From the NCBI GenBank assembly GCA_012932865.1, contig SAXG01000003.1, forward strand, positions 930,001 to 994,000: a DNA stretch of 64,000 bases, written 5' to 3'. The translations under genes and the position numbers were made by a program. The notes beneath the pieces were generated by a model that was not told where the DNA came from, did not search any database, and saw only the letters and a program-made list of their open reading frames with translations. Source of the DNA: Amylostereum areolatum (Eukaryota; Basidiomycota; Agaricomycetes; Russulales; Stereaceae). This document shows positions 34,416-46,160 of this stretch, piece after piece (position 1 is the first letter of the stretch; each line of letters starts with the position of its first letter).

Positions 34416-37283
34416 ATGCAATTCAAAGCGCACCTCCTTCTCCTCAGAAACGAGCCCTCTGCTCTCTGAAGCGCAGACAGTCTACACTTCCGAGTGCTCC
34501 TCGCCAGAACAGCCGCCAGAACCGCTAAAGCCTACCCGTGCGGATCTTATATGGGTACTAGCCGGTCTCTGGAGCGCAGTGTTTCTCGGAGCTCTCGACG
34601 GTATGTATCCCAAGTTCCCCCCCTGCTGTGTTTTGCCTTTACTCACTTGCCCGACTCAGGCACTATCGTAAGGTTTTCTTTCCACGTTTTCTAGTGTTCG
34701 AGATCCTCACCGATGCCAGGTGGCAACTCTGATGACCCCGATTGGAAACTATTTCAACAAATCTAACGAGGCCTCGTATATTGGCACATCCTATCTCCTT
34801 TCTGTTTGCTGTTTTACGCCGCTATACGGTTCGTCCTACAGTCTGTCACGTAGAAGCCATATAGACGCGATACGGTTCATTAGGTCGACTCTCGGACATT
34901 TTAGGTCGCAAGGGCGCGATGTTGCTCGCGCTCACATTATTCGGTGCGCAAAAAGACCCCCCCAATCCACCGCCACATGACTACGTAGCTAACGGTTTTC
35001 CCCCGCAGGTATTGGGACCGTTCTGTGTGGCCTGGCACCGTCAATGAATACTTTGATTGCGGCGCGCGCGATCGCTGGAATGGGAGGTGGCGGGTACGGC
35101 GTTCATCTATCCCCTTCGCCCCAAACCAGATTTCTGACTTGCAATGCAATTTCAGGGTGATGACAGGTCCGTATAGTAACATTTGATTGGCATTCCCCAA
35201 GGCCAACCGTCTCTATAGTATCTAGCGTGGCCGTAACCGACCTTATACCACTGTGAGAGCCTAGCCATTCTTACGAGGGACTGGTCGAAAACTAATAGCG
35301 GTGGCCAGAAAACAACGGGGACTATACCAGGGCATGGCTAATATGTGTGTAGAAAACTTTCTGCGTGAAAAAATATAGCTCATAAATCGTTGCAGATTAT
35401 TCGGGCTGGGTGCGGGACTCGGCGGTCCACTCGGTGGGTGGCTGAACGACGCGTTTGGGTGGTGCGTCTGCGGTGCACTTGCTATCTCTATTTTCCCGAT
35501 TGAACGGTATCTCCAGGCGCTCAGCCTTTCTCTTTCAAGTGAGCCAATCACGTTTTCACAGTATCGCCCATGCCGTACTCACCGGACAACAGATCCCTAT
35601 CCTTATATTCTCGTTTATCCTCGTGACGGTCAAGGTTTCCATACCCCTTTCCGATGAGCTCAAGTCACAAAGCGTCAGCTCCAAGTTGCGTCGTATGGAC
35701 TTCCTCGGGTCTGCGACGCTGGCGGGGACAGTCGCCTGCCTATTGCTCGGTGTCAGTCTGAAAGAAACAGCGTCGATGCCGTGGTCACATCCGGCCATCG
35801 TGGGTCTTTTGGCGAGCAGTGCGGTCATCTGTGTAATATTTGTGCTTGTCGAAGCGTTCTGGGCGCCTTTCCCTGTGCTTCCCCTTCGCCTGATCACCCA
35901 GCGCACGCCGCTGGCGGTATCTCTTTCTAATCTGTTCGGAAGCATGGCTGCTTTCTCGATGGTGCGCCTCACTTTCTGAAATATGCGCATGACTTACTGA
36001 TCTGACGTATGTATTCAGCTGTACAACGTCCCTCTGGTAAGCGGATTGCTATCACTTCTTTCGTGGTCCCATCTGATATCATTCAGTATTTCTCGGCCGT
36101 TCGCATGAGTTCATCTTCTAATGCTGGTGAGCCACCCACTGTCCGCGGACCATAGTGTGTTTCTGACTCAATTGCTTCAGGTCTACATCTGCTACCTCAC
36201 TCTGTAAAGTCATCCTCGGTATCCACACAAGGGTAATATGGACTGACCTATCTTTAGATCGCAATTTCGACTGGAAGTGTTTTCGCTGGATGGTATGACG
36301 GTCAACCCTCCGCATCACAGGCTTTACTGACACCAATGATCACACAGGATGATGCGCCGGACGGGGAAGTTATACACGCTTACCCTCGTGTCCTCCGGGT
36401 TTTCGATCCTTGCGTGTACCATGATCGCGTTCTGGAACGAAAGCACGCCGACATGGCATCTTTGGCTTGATATCGTGCCCCAGGGATTCGGCATGGCGAG
36501 CCTAATTACCACGACCCTCATCGTAAGCTTTCCTGCAGAAATTTACCTCGAGACAAGGATGCTACAGGTCTCTCTTTACAGGCCGTCATCGCCGGCGTGG
36601 CGAAGTCGGACGTGGCCGTGGCTACTGGTAGTGAGTACTCAAACTTTTTACGAGGTCCGCATAGACCATAGACTCAACAAGCAATACAGTCACATACTTG
36701 TTCCGTACGACCGGCCAGGTCCTCGGCGTGAGTTTGAGCGGAACTGTCATACAAGCTGTCCTTACTAGCAAACTCCGGGACCGTATACACGGGCCACATG
36801 CAAGCGAGGTGTGTACATTTCGAGACGACTTCGAAACACACGCTGACCGGTTACGTAGATTATTGCCCGCATTCGGTGAGAGGATTCGTAGATTGCCGTC
36901 GTCAAAGAGGGTAGCGCTGACGCTTTAGGTAGGCATTCTACGGACGCCATCTCCAGTTTAGACCCGCTACTTCGAAAGGCTGCGATTGATTCGTACGCAG
37001 ACGCGCTCCGGGTGGTATTCATATGCCAGATCGCGCTTAACTTCATGGCATTCTTGTCCTGCTTGCCCATCCAAGAAAACCCATTACCGTACGTAACTGA
37101 CCCTTCATCCTGTTGCCATCTTGACACCTCTGGGATCGTAGGGGTACACTGGAGGAGCAAGAAGTCGCAATACAAGAGAAACCAGGAAAACCAACAAAGA
37201 CGAGAGCCGGAACAGGAGGATGGTGTTTGAGACTTGTCGTAGGGCGAAGGACTGTTGTTTATTTCGACCATAACGATTATTAA
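34416..37283 (+). CDS. MFS drug/amino-acid transporter (DHA2/VBA-like)
   Basis: Major facilitator superfamily proton antiporter, probably 14-spanner DHA2 or vacuolar basic amino-acid (VBA) type. The start MQFKAHLLLLRNEP is at 34416. The first span ends in the family motif LGALDG, spliced to TIVATLMTPIGNYF. Then come EASYIGTSYLLSVCCFTPLYG, IGTVLCGLAPSMNT, IAARAIAGMGGG, VAVTDLIP, RGLYQGMANILFGLGAG, LGGPLGGWLNDAFGW, RRMDFLGSATLAGTVACLL, LRLITQRTPLAVSLSNLFGS, YNVPLYFS, MMRRTGKLYTLTLVSSG, IVPQGFGMASLITTTLI, VTYLFRTTGQVLGVSLSGTV and VVFICQIALNFMAFLSC. More than ten introns, often under 60 nt, all resolvable in frame. The end at TAA 37281-37283 is the best reading of the last exon. The substrate is unknown. 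Confidence 0.84.
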
Positions 37284-37463
37284 TGACTAGGCGCGGCATT
37301 GGGCATGGCATACCGTTATGTACACTTCCTTGTCACTTGAGGGGATACATGGTTGGATAAGTAGGTTGTGATAGGCGACGGCGGGTACGATGGACAATTC
37401 AATGTTCGGAGTAAGTAGCCAGATAGACAGAAGAAAGGTCAATATAAATGGCATCCAACTGCG

Positions 37464-37807
37464 CTATCCGCTACACGTATTCGGCGGCTTCTCCTCTATC
37501 CACCTCCTCGGTCGTTTCTCCACCACAGCGGGTCTACTGCTCCCCTCTCCCGCTTGCATGGGCTCCGAGCCATCGGCAAAGCGTCCCCTGTGGACATAGG
37601 CCGGACAAGGGAGAATTTGGGAGGCGGATACGGTGAGGACGGAGGCAAAGAACGTGAGGGCGAAGAGCGAGGATGTCAGCGTGCGTTTGGTACGGCTGGT
37701 GATGCGCACGGGCAGGATATAGGGTGGCATTCTATCGCTGCAAGGAGGGTGAGACAAACGAACAAATGGCCAAATGCTATGCTACGTACCGGGAAAGCAA
37801 GGCCCAT
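37464..37807 (-). CDS. Small conserved-looking membrane protein
   Basis: Two exons: MGLAFP with a GTACGT donor, then DRMPPYILPVRITSRTKRTL, giving about 95 residues. One hydrophobic segment (SSLFALTFFASVLTVSA) is followed by PCPAYVHRGRFADG and a C-terminal EKRPRRWIEEKPP before TGA at 37464-37466. A basic stretch before a single span with a short soluble tail resembles small mitochondrial assembly factors, but I cannot name the family. The intron is well defined. It is head-to-head with uS14m, 213 bp apart, and convergent with the transporter. Confidence 0.6.
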
Positions 37808-38020
37808 TATCCAACTCGCGAGAGTGACGAGCGTCGAAGACGACGAAGGTGATGTTTTGGGTTGGAGGCAAACTGCAAGGCGGACTCGGGGACGCACTCA
37901 GGACTTGTGCGCGGGGCTCGACCCGGGCGGAGCCGAGCACCCAATTATTTGCCCCTGCTTACGACCACTGGCACCTACACTTGCCTCCGTCCCTCATCGA
38001 CGCGTACCGACTCCCAAATC
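37808..38020. promoter_or_regulatory. Shared divergent promoter, small membrane protein / uS14m
   Basis: 213 bp between divergent start codons. If the small membrane protein is mitochondrial, the pair would be co-expressed mitochondrial genes; this is an inference from position only. Confidence 0.3.
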
Positions 38021-38395
38021 ATGCCCGGAACGAGGCCTAACATCCGTGTCCTGCGGGACATGAAGGCTCGCCAAGGCGTCCAGGCGAACGAGCTCACGCG
38101 CCGCGCCTACCTCTACGTCGCCCGCAACCAATCCCTCCCCGCCCAAGTGCGCTACCAAGGCGCAGCTCCAGCTCAACACCTTCGGACGCTACACCCGTCC
38201 AACGACCGTCAAGAACCGCTGCATAGAGACTGGGCGAGGACGCGGTATCATTGGCGAGTTTGGTCTCTGCAGAGTGCGTCGCGTTGCTGTCCTCTCCTGT
38301 ACTCGTTTGACTGACGCGATGCTGCACTGTAGTATCAATTCAGGTTGAAGGCCCTCGCTGGCGAACTTCCGGGTGTGAAGAAGGCTTCATGGTAG
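38021..38395 (+). CDS. Mitochondrial ribosomal protein uS14m, one extra base
   Basis: Small-subunit mitochondrial ribosomal protein S14 (yeast MRP2). The start is MPGTRPNIRVLRDMKARQ at 38021, then AYLYVARNQSLPAQVRY. The conserved continuation KAQLQLNTFGRYTRP, TTVKNRCIETGRGRG and IIGEFGLCR is in the +1 frame; it is joined by a 59-nt intron (38274-38332) to YQFRLKALAGELPGVKKASW and TAG at 38393-38395. Removing the intron leaves 316 nt, which is 105 codons plus exactly one base, placed at 38154-38157 (TACCAAG where TACAAG fits the family). The expected product is 104 residues, normal for uS14m. As this is an essential single-copy protein, an error in the consensus is more likely than loss. Confidence 0.85.
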
Positions 38396-38585
38396 AGGCA
38401 TGCACATCCCATCCGAAGATTTGGGGCTGGAACAGTGGGGAGCTTGTGCTATACACGATCGTCATAGCGTGGCATAGGGTACATAACATTACAAGAAACC
38501 CAAGGATAATCAATAGATATGTGGGGATGTCGTAAAAAGACACGATGCGCGGACTGAGTACTTAAAGACATACTCATAAAACAGT

Positions 38586-40260
38586 CTAGAGAGGAGCCTG
38601 TGGTTGCGAGTCAGAGGGAGCGATGTCCGAGAGCCGTAACTCTGCGAGCCCGCGTTCCCGTCGCCATTTGTTTGAGATGTTCAGCGTGCCCTGATCAATG
38701 AGAAATCTACGAGCAGACTTGTCAGAGCGAGTGTAGTGCGTAAACAAAGGGTCATACCCGTATCGCTTCAGCCACGTCTCGTTGATTTCCCAATTATTGT
38801 GCGCAAGGACATCGTCACCGTGTATAGTCACCGACATGGCATAATCATGTAAGCAGTCGACGAGATTGAACCGGCCTGAAAGCGCGAGCGTTGAGTGAGG
38901 AGAAGAAGGGGCGCGAGGAGACGCGTACCTCTAAGAAGAATCAGACGGTCACGCAAGTCAGGATGCGGGATACGGTCGATGACGCTCTCTAAACGAAGGT
39001 TAAACGCGAATAGGACGTGTGGAAGAGGAGACAAACCGTGAGGGACCGTTCTGCGATAGCAACGTGAATTTCTAGGACGAAATGGACTGGTGATCGAGCT
39101 TACCTCTGTACCAATGTAGGGCGAAGGGACGCAGGTAAACAGTATTGGCTATTGCGTTTGTAGTTGTCCAAATGGTATCTAATGTCCACATCGGGTGAGC
39201 AGATACCAAGGGCCACGGCCAGAGAGGAACATACGAGATCAATTTCTGTGCTTCTTCACTTTTTGGATCTGGACGCTCGAGCTCGTTCTCATCCATAGGG
39301 GGTAACTGCACAGACCCCGACCCCCCAGCAAAGTTCATACCGTTTACAGACGCGTCAACGCCCATGCCCATTGAGCCCAAGTATGGAGGGTAGCCGCCTG
39401 TCGTAGGAGCCTGAGGGCCCGCGGAGAACGGAGGGGACCCGGCGTTGGAGGAACCAGGGACGAACATGGTAGAGCCGTTGTTGGGACGCATGATATCCGC
39501 GAAGAGACTATTGTCTTGAGGTGAGCGCGCCGTAGGATATACGCCGCCCGACGAGACAGGATTCATCGGAGCGAGAACGGGAAACGCATCCGAGGCGCGA
39601 TCGGTGTCCTCGCGCGCTCGCTTGGCTCGGCCCTCTCCTGCATCGCCATCTGCGGCACGCTTGCGAGAGCCGGATGCACCGGATTCCTGTTTGCGCCGCT
39701 GGAAGCTCTCGTAGGCGGTGTCGGTCTCGGAACGATTCACGTAGTTGTCGAAGTCGCGCATGGTCCAGCCGAGCTTGGGGAGCAAGCCACCTGCGCCGTC
39801 GCCGATGAACTCGCTCAGGCTGCGGAGCAAACCGCGCAGGACGTGGTTCTCGGCCATCAAGTCTGTGGAGAGGAAGCGTCGGTGGCAGTCGTGGTCGCTT
39901 CGGGTTCGAGGACGTACCTTTGAGGATGTTGCGCATCTCGCTGAGAGCCTCATCTTTGCCCCCTGACAGAATCTCTACCCTAGCTTCGAGGTCGCGAATC
40001 TAGATGTACGGCGTCAGTGGCAGGCGCGCGAATACGATGAGGGCACGACTCACGCGCTGCTGTTTGCGAAGGCGAAATTCACGCTGAGCAATTCTGTTCT
40101 GGTCACGACGAGCTGCCTGCGAACTGTGTAGTCAAACAATGTAGTCAAATGTCAAAAACGGCACGTAAGCAGAGTACACGATCAGCATGATTAGCAGCGC
40201 GACGAACTTTGGATTCTTCTTCCGCCCAGGCTTTCCTGAGGCGGAGTCTCCCTCTTGCAT
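38586..40260 (-). CDS. bZIP transcription factor with DUF3425 domain
   Basis: Fungal bZIP-like regulator. The start is taken at MQEGDSASGKPGRKKNP (40260); an upstream exon MSTSPH (40396) could be joined and would extend it. The basic region ARRDQNRIAQREFRLRKQQR is followed, across an intron, by a leucine-zipper-like IRDLEARVEILSGGKDEAL and LMAENHVLRGLLRSL. The middle is disordered with KRAADGDAGEGRAKRARE (nuclear signal). The C-terminal DUF3425 part reads SVIDRIPHPDLRDRLILLRG, RFNLVDCLHDYA, SVTIHGDDVLAHNNWEINE and RRFLIDQGTLNISNKWRRERG, ending at TAG 38586-38588. Family members regulate stress or secondary metabolism in ascomycetes; the targets here are unknown. Confidence 0.83.
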
Positions 40261-41344
40261 GTCCCCGTTGTCAGAATCCTGTCGGAGATGAGTGAGCTAA
40301 GCTGTCGGGTTGATTAGGAGTAGAGAATGACATGCATCGAGTTCAGGGGAGAAGCTGTGACGGTCTTTACCGACGGACGTGCGGCGAGGTGCTCATATTC
40401 AGCTGGCGAGGGATATGAGGAGGTGAAGAGGTGCGCGTGGGGAACGAAACGGAGAGAACGACGATGAACTCTTTGAAAGAGGGGATGCCGAAGGACGCAT
40501 CAGCGGTCTCCCCGCCGTTACCACCACGTGACCAAGCGAAGCACTCGCTTCTCGACGATCCGACACTCGACGAGTCGACATCCTCCCTTTCACCTCCAGC
40601 TCCCTCCCTTCTCCTCAGCCGCCAGCTCGTCTTTTGCCCACTCACGCCGTGAAGCGGAGGCTTGCGCATCTAGCGGCGGACTAACCCTGCTAGCCACGTT
40701 TTCTGGCGGCTCGCTGCTACGGCCTAGGCCTGCGTGCGATAGTGGGCCATCCAACAACGTCGACCGGCCCTCGTCTCTCAAGATCACTTACGTCCCCGGC
40801 GCCCACGTCCGACGCAAACTTGAACACTCGGGGCCCCCAAGGACCCCCCACTCGATCATTCGCTATCTGTTGATTTCGTTCCGATGGTCTGGTGCTTGGA
40901 ACACTCGCATTTCTTGTCCAGGGCCTTATGGCCTTATGTACGGCGGTTTGTGTTTTCGTTCTTGTTGTTGTCGTCATGGATCAGATACTGTCTACGCTGC
41001 TCCGCCACGCCCGCCGTCGAATCCTTGTCGCATCGATAAGATCGTCCTCACCTCACCCATCAGAAATGCGTCGTCCGTCTCTCCCCCTTTGGGCCATACT
41101 GCCAGTCATCCGCTCGGAATCCTCAACGCACCCTCGCCCCTCCGTAATTTCATAACCGTCCTTGTGCTCCTGGTGTCGCCGCCCTTCTTCAACGCTAAGC
41201 CTTGGATAACCGAATTGGCCCGGACAGGAAGGAGGACCCCCACGGCCTTATGATGTCAGCCCCCGACCCCGATTCCGCGATGCCTCTTGATCCTTCACCA
41301 GTCCTCGCTCGCTCGCACCGATTCTTCGACTTAACCGACCCGTC
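40261..41344. other. 1.1-kb divergent intergenic region, no gene seen
   Basis: This lies between the bZIP and DUF6593 starts, and may include a short first exon of the bZIP gene at 40379-40396. The 241-codon frame at 40528-41253 is Ser/Arg/Pro-rich with no domain and is judged spurious. Confidence 0.4.
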
Positions 41345-42149
41345 ATGACTAGCACCGATATCATCCTTCGATACTCCTACCCACCCGCCGGTTCCAACTC
41401 GGACCCGCGCACGTTCAACATCTTTAAGGTCTCAGAGGACTCGACCGACCAGGTCGAGCTTTATAAGGCACGTCCATCCGCCGCCTCCTTCGCCCCCATC
41501 CTTCCGCTTCTGCCCCTCCGCGCTCACGCTCCGATCCGACCCCAGTTTTACCACCCCAACACTGGACTGAAGAAGGACACAACCTTATTCCATCGCAAGA
41601 ACCTGAGCACGCTCAAATGGGAGACAGCGGGCGAGATCGAGTGGTCGTCCGACACGAGCGCGACCATCCACTTTGGCATCGATAAAGTACGTTCTCTTTT
41701 TTCTGTCCCCCGTGACGATCGTGCACCGATGTTCGCGCAACCAGGTAGCGATGAGCCAATTGCGCAAGGCGAAGAATTCAAAGAGCAAGTGCGTGGTTGC
41801 CATACCTTCTTCCTTTTCCGGGCGGCGACTGACGCGAGCGCTCTGGTTGGACACAGGTCCCGGCGATTCAAGGTGTCCGGCACGGAGTACAAGTGGAAGA
41901 TCGCTGAAGGCGATACAGATCTATTCGTGCGTTTCCAGTAGGCAACTCGATACGGTACAACGAAGGTTCGGACGAAGGGAGCTGATGTCATTCTGCGGAC
42001 AGTGCGAAGACTCGCGGGGGAAACGGATAGCGACGTGGACGGAGGGAGAGCTGACGCTGCGAGTGGAGGCGCGGGGGGAGGCGCTGTTGGATCGGCTGGT
42101 GGTAACGTGTTTTTTGAACGTGTGGATGAAGCGGCTGAACGAGTGGTAG
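41345..42149 (+). CDS. DUF6593-type protein of unknown function
   Basis: Resembles the basidiomycete-expanded DUF6593 family, whose biochemical role is unknown. The start MTSTDIILRYSYPPAG is at 41345. Landmarks: TFNIFKVSEDS, DTTLFHRKNLSTLKWETAG, EIEWSSDTSATIHFGID, then VAMSQLRKAKNSKS, the tryptophan-containing FKVSGTEYKWKIAEGDTDLF, and after an intron CEDSRGKRIATWTEGELTLR, LLDRLVVTCFLNVWMKRLNE with TAG at 42147-42149. Three clear introns. The segment around 41469-41550 may be a GC-AG intron or in-frame coding. These proteins are small soluble beta-rich domains; no catalytic residues are known. Confidence 0.72.
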
Positions 42150-43401
42150 CCATGTACGACGATACGCGAGTCGCGCGAGCGGGGACGGTCTACCGCGCCT
42201 CGAACTGCACCACTGGAAGAGGCGAAGAAGGAAGTGATGTTGGTCGTCGGGGGTTCTGATGTATTCGTGCAGGACGCTACGGGAGACTCACTTCGTTTTG
42301 TGCGCTTTTTGTACATGATACGGTGGCCGCACTTCTCTGCAACGAATGGGCTTCGCGGGCTTTGATCTCGTTTTTCGCGCCGCAATCTGGGATGCGGTGA
42401 GGTTGTGGGTAACGGCGGGCGTTGAGAAGGATACGCACCAGCGCAAAGGTACTCCATGTCCTGCCTCTGAGGGGGTAAAAAGCCCGAGGTCGGGTTCTGT
42501 TGGTTGTTTTGCTGGTCGTCCATGGTGGCGAGAAGGAGGACGGGTGGATGTTCCTGACTGGGCGTCGGACGCGCATTCTACCGGGGGACCGGACCGTTGT
42601 GAGACTGCCGAGGTGGTGCCTCCGGACAATTAGTGTGTTGGATCCACCGGCAGGGGCATCCGTTCAATTGGTACAATTATAACAGCGCAGCTTGCATATG
42701 TAGATGTGCGAGGGCAGAGATGGGCGCGCGGAGCCACGTCGCGTTTCATGATGAGGGCACCGCAATTGAAAGTGATGTACAGATGGAGGTGTATGTACTG
42801 AGATGGACGGTGGACTGCCGTGGGGCTGGTGGATACCCACGGTCGGCCCACGTAGCAGTCGGGGCCGTCACTACGGGGCTATGTCGAACGGTGGAGATGG
42901 AGAGTACGATGAGGAGGGAGGATTGTCGGGTAGGGAAGGAGGAGACGGGCGACGCGGAGGCGACGAGGAAGGGGAAATTGTGGAGGCCAAGCGGGGGAAG
43001 AGATAGCGACGGGGAAGATGTTGTGTTGATCAGTTGGAAGGGGAATTTGGGCTGGTGCCACCGCGTCAGAGACTCGGATCTGAGAGGGGGCGCTTGTATC
43101 GAAGGCAGGGTGGACGCTGGCGTCAAAGAAGAGGGCGACAATAAGCAAGGCAACGAAGAGTGACGACGTGAAAGCAGAGGCGGTGAGGATACCGGAGGAT
43201 GCAGAGGATGCAGAGAGGTTGCCGGCGCGATGGACTCAGGCCCTGAAATGGCTTCAAGCTGGTTTCGGTTTCCAGGGAATCCATCCACTTATAACTTTCC
43301 CTCACAACCCCCTCAATCATGTTCCTAGTCCCGCTGCCCACAAAACCCTCCAGCTTCAACTCCGTCCCTCAAGCCCCACGGCTTCTCCCTCACACCCACC
43401 C
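42150..43401. other. 1.25-kb intergenic region, no gene seen
   Basis: Long frames on both strands (plus 42633-43163, minus 42746-43288) overlap each other and have low-complexity Ser/Pro or Gly/Glu/Arg composition. Neither shows domain, signal or splice support. Probably the 3' end of the DUF6593 gene plus the promoter of the next gene. Confidence 0.4.
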
Positions 43402-44279
43402 ATGGCCGCCCCCGCCCCCGCCCTCCCCTCCTTCGTTCAGCTCATGGACTCTCTCGGCCTCGACGACCACCCCGTCCGACATCCACAACAACCACAAGGC
43501 CCACAACCCCGCTCCCATCCCCGCCCCCGCCCCCGTCCTCGTCGTCCCCGATCCCGATCCTCCGCAACCTCCTCCTCCTCTGACCGCGACGACGAGCCCG
43601 CCTCCCCCCGCCGCCACAATTCGTTCCCTTCCAAGTACCTCTTCGTACCCACTCACTCCGATCCTTTCGATCGCGACGCCGACATCCGCCTTTCCCGCCA
43701 CGGAAAAGAGCGCTATTCGCCCTACGGTTCCGTTCGTACCCCTTCCTCCTTCCTCCTCGGCCCCTCCCCCTCACCCCCCTTCTAGGTCTCCCGCCGCGTG
43801 AGCATGCCCGCTCTCAACCCGGACTCCGATCCGAATAATCCGCCCAGTAGGGTACGCATACATCCACCCCCCTGCGCTCTCCTTTGCCTAATCTGCGTTC
43901 CCCCCCCTACCAGGCAACCTCCACGTCCCCCCTCCACTCTGTCGCTGGTCTGCGCAAGATGCGCAGCTCTCACAGTGGTAGGCTCCTCCCGTCGCGGTAG
44001 CCAGTCCTGGTCCGCCGCCGACCTCCAAGCCGCGACCACTCCCATCTCCACCTTCGTGCGCAGAAAATCCCCGCACAGTCCTTCTGTCTCCCCCACCGTC
44101 GCCTCGTTCCCCCGCTCCCTCTTGGACTACGACAGTCCCCTCGCGCCCGTCGCCATCCCCGCCCTTCCCATCCTCCTCCCCACCTTCCTCATGCCCTCGC
44201 CCACCGCCGACTCCGATTCTTCTCGATCCTTCTCCTCCTCTCCGAAGATCGCATGGATGACTCCGGTTCTGACACCTAG
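43402..44279 (+). CDS. Unknown Ser/Pro-rich nuclear-type protein, 3' part uncertain
   Basis: I do not recognise the family. The start is MAAPAPALPSFVQLMDSLGL at 43402. A disordered Pro/Arg/Ser region follows, then NSFPSKYLFVPTHSDPFDRD and SRHGKERYSPYGS. Intron 1 (43732-43785) removes an in-frame TAG and gives VSRRVSMPALNPDSDPN. Intron 2 (43852-43913) leads to TSPLHSVAGLRKMRSSHS. SQSWSAADLQAATTPISTFV then needs a one-base shift near 43990-44004, unless intron 2 uses a later acceptor at 44004. LLDYDSPLAPVAIPALP follows. A natural acidic end (RMDDSGSDT, TAG at 44277-44279) needs a further shift; without it the frame runs on into translated CT-rich sequence overlapping the convergent gene. The N-terminal half is well supported, the rest is not. 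Confidence 0.5.
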
Positions 44280-44650
44280 ATCTCCTTCTCTCCTTCTCCC
44301 AAATCATCTCCTAACCACACCCTCCTTCCTCTCCTCGCTCTGCCTCGTCCATTCCCTATGTCCATACTCACTCCTTCTCCCCCTTTCGCTTTATACCAGG
44401 CATACGGACCTTCCCCCTCCTACCGAGCTCCCTCTTGTTATCTTTTACTTCCGTGGACTCTTCCGCCTTTCCAGGCCTTTTCCCTCGTTGACTCACCCCC
44501 ACCCACGGACTTGTACCCCTCCTACGCGATCCCTGTACCAACGGACAATCGTATTCCCACGTCGCGCCACCGTATATATCACCCAAATACGAGTACCATA
44601 CCCCCCCTCCTCCCCGCACGGAGGAGGCAACCGTATACATTTCCACACAA

Positions 44651-46160
44651 TTAATCGTGCATGTCCTCTTCAGGGCCAGGGCAGTTGCCCTCCAAATCCT
44701 TCTCATCGTCGTATTGCGTCCCGCACCAAAAGCAGTAGTGATACCTGTTCCGCAGGTAAGCCAGCACCCGATCCAGCCTAATTGTCGCCTGCAACAATGA
44801 GAGCACGGCGCGATACGAGAGGAACGATCGTCAGGTCCGGAGGCTTTTAGATATGCAACTCAAGGACATAGGATGGGGACGCACGTCGACGCTCAGGAAC
44901 TCTGTAGCCTCCAGCACGACTTCCGGAGAGAAAGGTGCCTCCTTCATCAGATGGGCGGTCTCCTTCCCATCCTCCTCCCCGCCTCGCTCGCCCACGTCGT
45001 CAAGGTGCGCGGCGAGAGGCTGCAGCGCATCAGCGCGTATCTGGCGACGCAAGTGCTCTTCCAAGGAAGGTTCTCGCCCGGTCGTCCGTCCCGAGAGCGT
45101 GGGTCGAGCGCCGTGCGCCTCTGCCAACAGGTCCCACAGTCCCTCTGGAAACCCGTCCGGGTGGTTGGGGTTAAGCCAAAGCACGTTAAACTGCCGCCAC
45201 AGAGACGGGGAGGCAACGCGCGGAATGAGGACCCGAGGGATGGAGCGCGTGAACGCCGTCGCCACGGTCGGCGTCGCGAGGAAACGCGAACACACAGGCG
45301 GCCAGGCCATGAACGGGGTGCGTAGGGAAAATGACATGCGTCAGTCGCACGACGACGCTCGCTTGGACGAAATAGCGGCGTAGCACTCACGGCTTTTCCG
45401 GCCTTCTCGTCCAGCGTCATGCACGTCCGCTGTGCGGGCCCCAATCGCCCCTCAGCCCGCCGCAACGCGAACTCTTCTCGCGCCCGATCGCGGAAGGCGT
45501 CGTGATCCGTCGTCTCCTCCGTCTTCGCGACTTTCGCGAGCCTATCGAGACTCGAAGGCGAGGCCGCGCGCTTCCCGAGGCCGATGCCCTTCTTGCCTGG
45601 GAACATGGTAGGGGAGCGCGACGTGGATACGCGATCGGAGGGGTCAGGTGAGCGCGTTCGTTCGACCGGGGCGCGGGGGACGCACCCATCCATTCGTTCA
45701 GCGGGAGCGGCTCGACCAGGTGTCCCTTCGCCTTGGTCCGCGAAGGTTCCGGCGTGCCCGAGTCTTCGCGACCAGGGGCCGGCGACGGCGACGCGCCCAC
45801 GTCGTCGGTCTCGACGGTGTCCGTAACGGCAGGCTGCAGCGAGGACGACGACGGCGCGGGCCCGTCGTCGTTCCTACCCAACGCCTGCCCTGGCTGAAAG
45901 CCCATCTTCATCATCATCGCGAGCGCCTTGTTTCCAGTGCCCTCCTCGGCCGCGCGTTCGAAGAGCGTTTTGCTGAGGCCCTCCTCGCGCGCCTCCCGCT
46001 CGCGCTCGAGCCGGCTCTTCGTCTTGTTTCGCTCGCTCTTCAACTGCGATCGCTTGAGCGCCGCTTTGCGTTTTTCGGCGTAGGTCTGGGGCACGGAGGG
46101 TACGGGAGCGGCATCGAGGAGGAACTTGTCCGAGAGGTAATCATCCTCGTCTTCCGCCAT
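44651..46160 (-). CDS. G-patch domain protein, GPATCH11/CCDC75-like
   Basis: G-patch protein related to human GPATCH11, probably acting with a DEAH helicase in RNA or kinetochore-linked processes. The start MAEDEDDYLSDKFLLD is at 46160. A charged coiled coil follows (RKAALKRSQLKSERNKTKSR), then the G-patch start KALAMMMKMGFQPGQALG, interrupted by a low-complexity insert; after an intron GKKGIGLGKRAAS completes it. Then DHDAFRDRAREEFALRRAEG and CMTLDEKAGKA. Later exons carry NVLWLNPNHPDGFPEGLWDL and FSPEVVLEATEFLSVDV. The family's C-terminal motif is intact: RVLAYLRNRYHYCFWCGTQY, a CxxC-type segment, then CPGPEEDMHD and TAA at 44651-44653. The intron before NVLWLNP was not pinned exactly. Confidence 0.82.

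Noticed and set aside
40528..41253. A 241-codon plus-strand frame
   Set aside because: Ser/Arg/Pro-rich, no domain, no splice or leader features, and it overlaps the promoter region between two well-supported genes.
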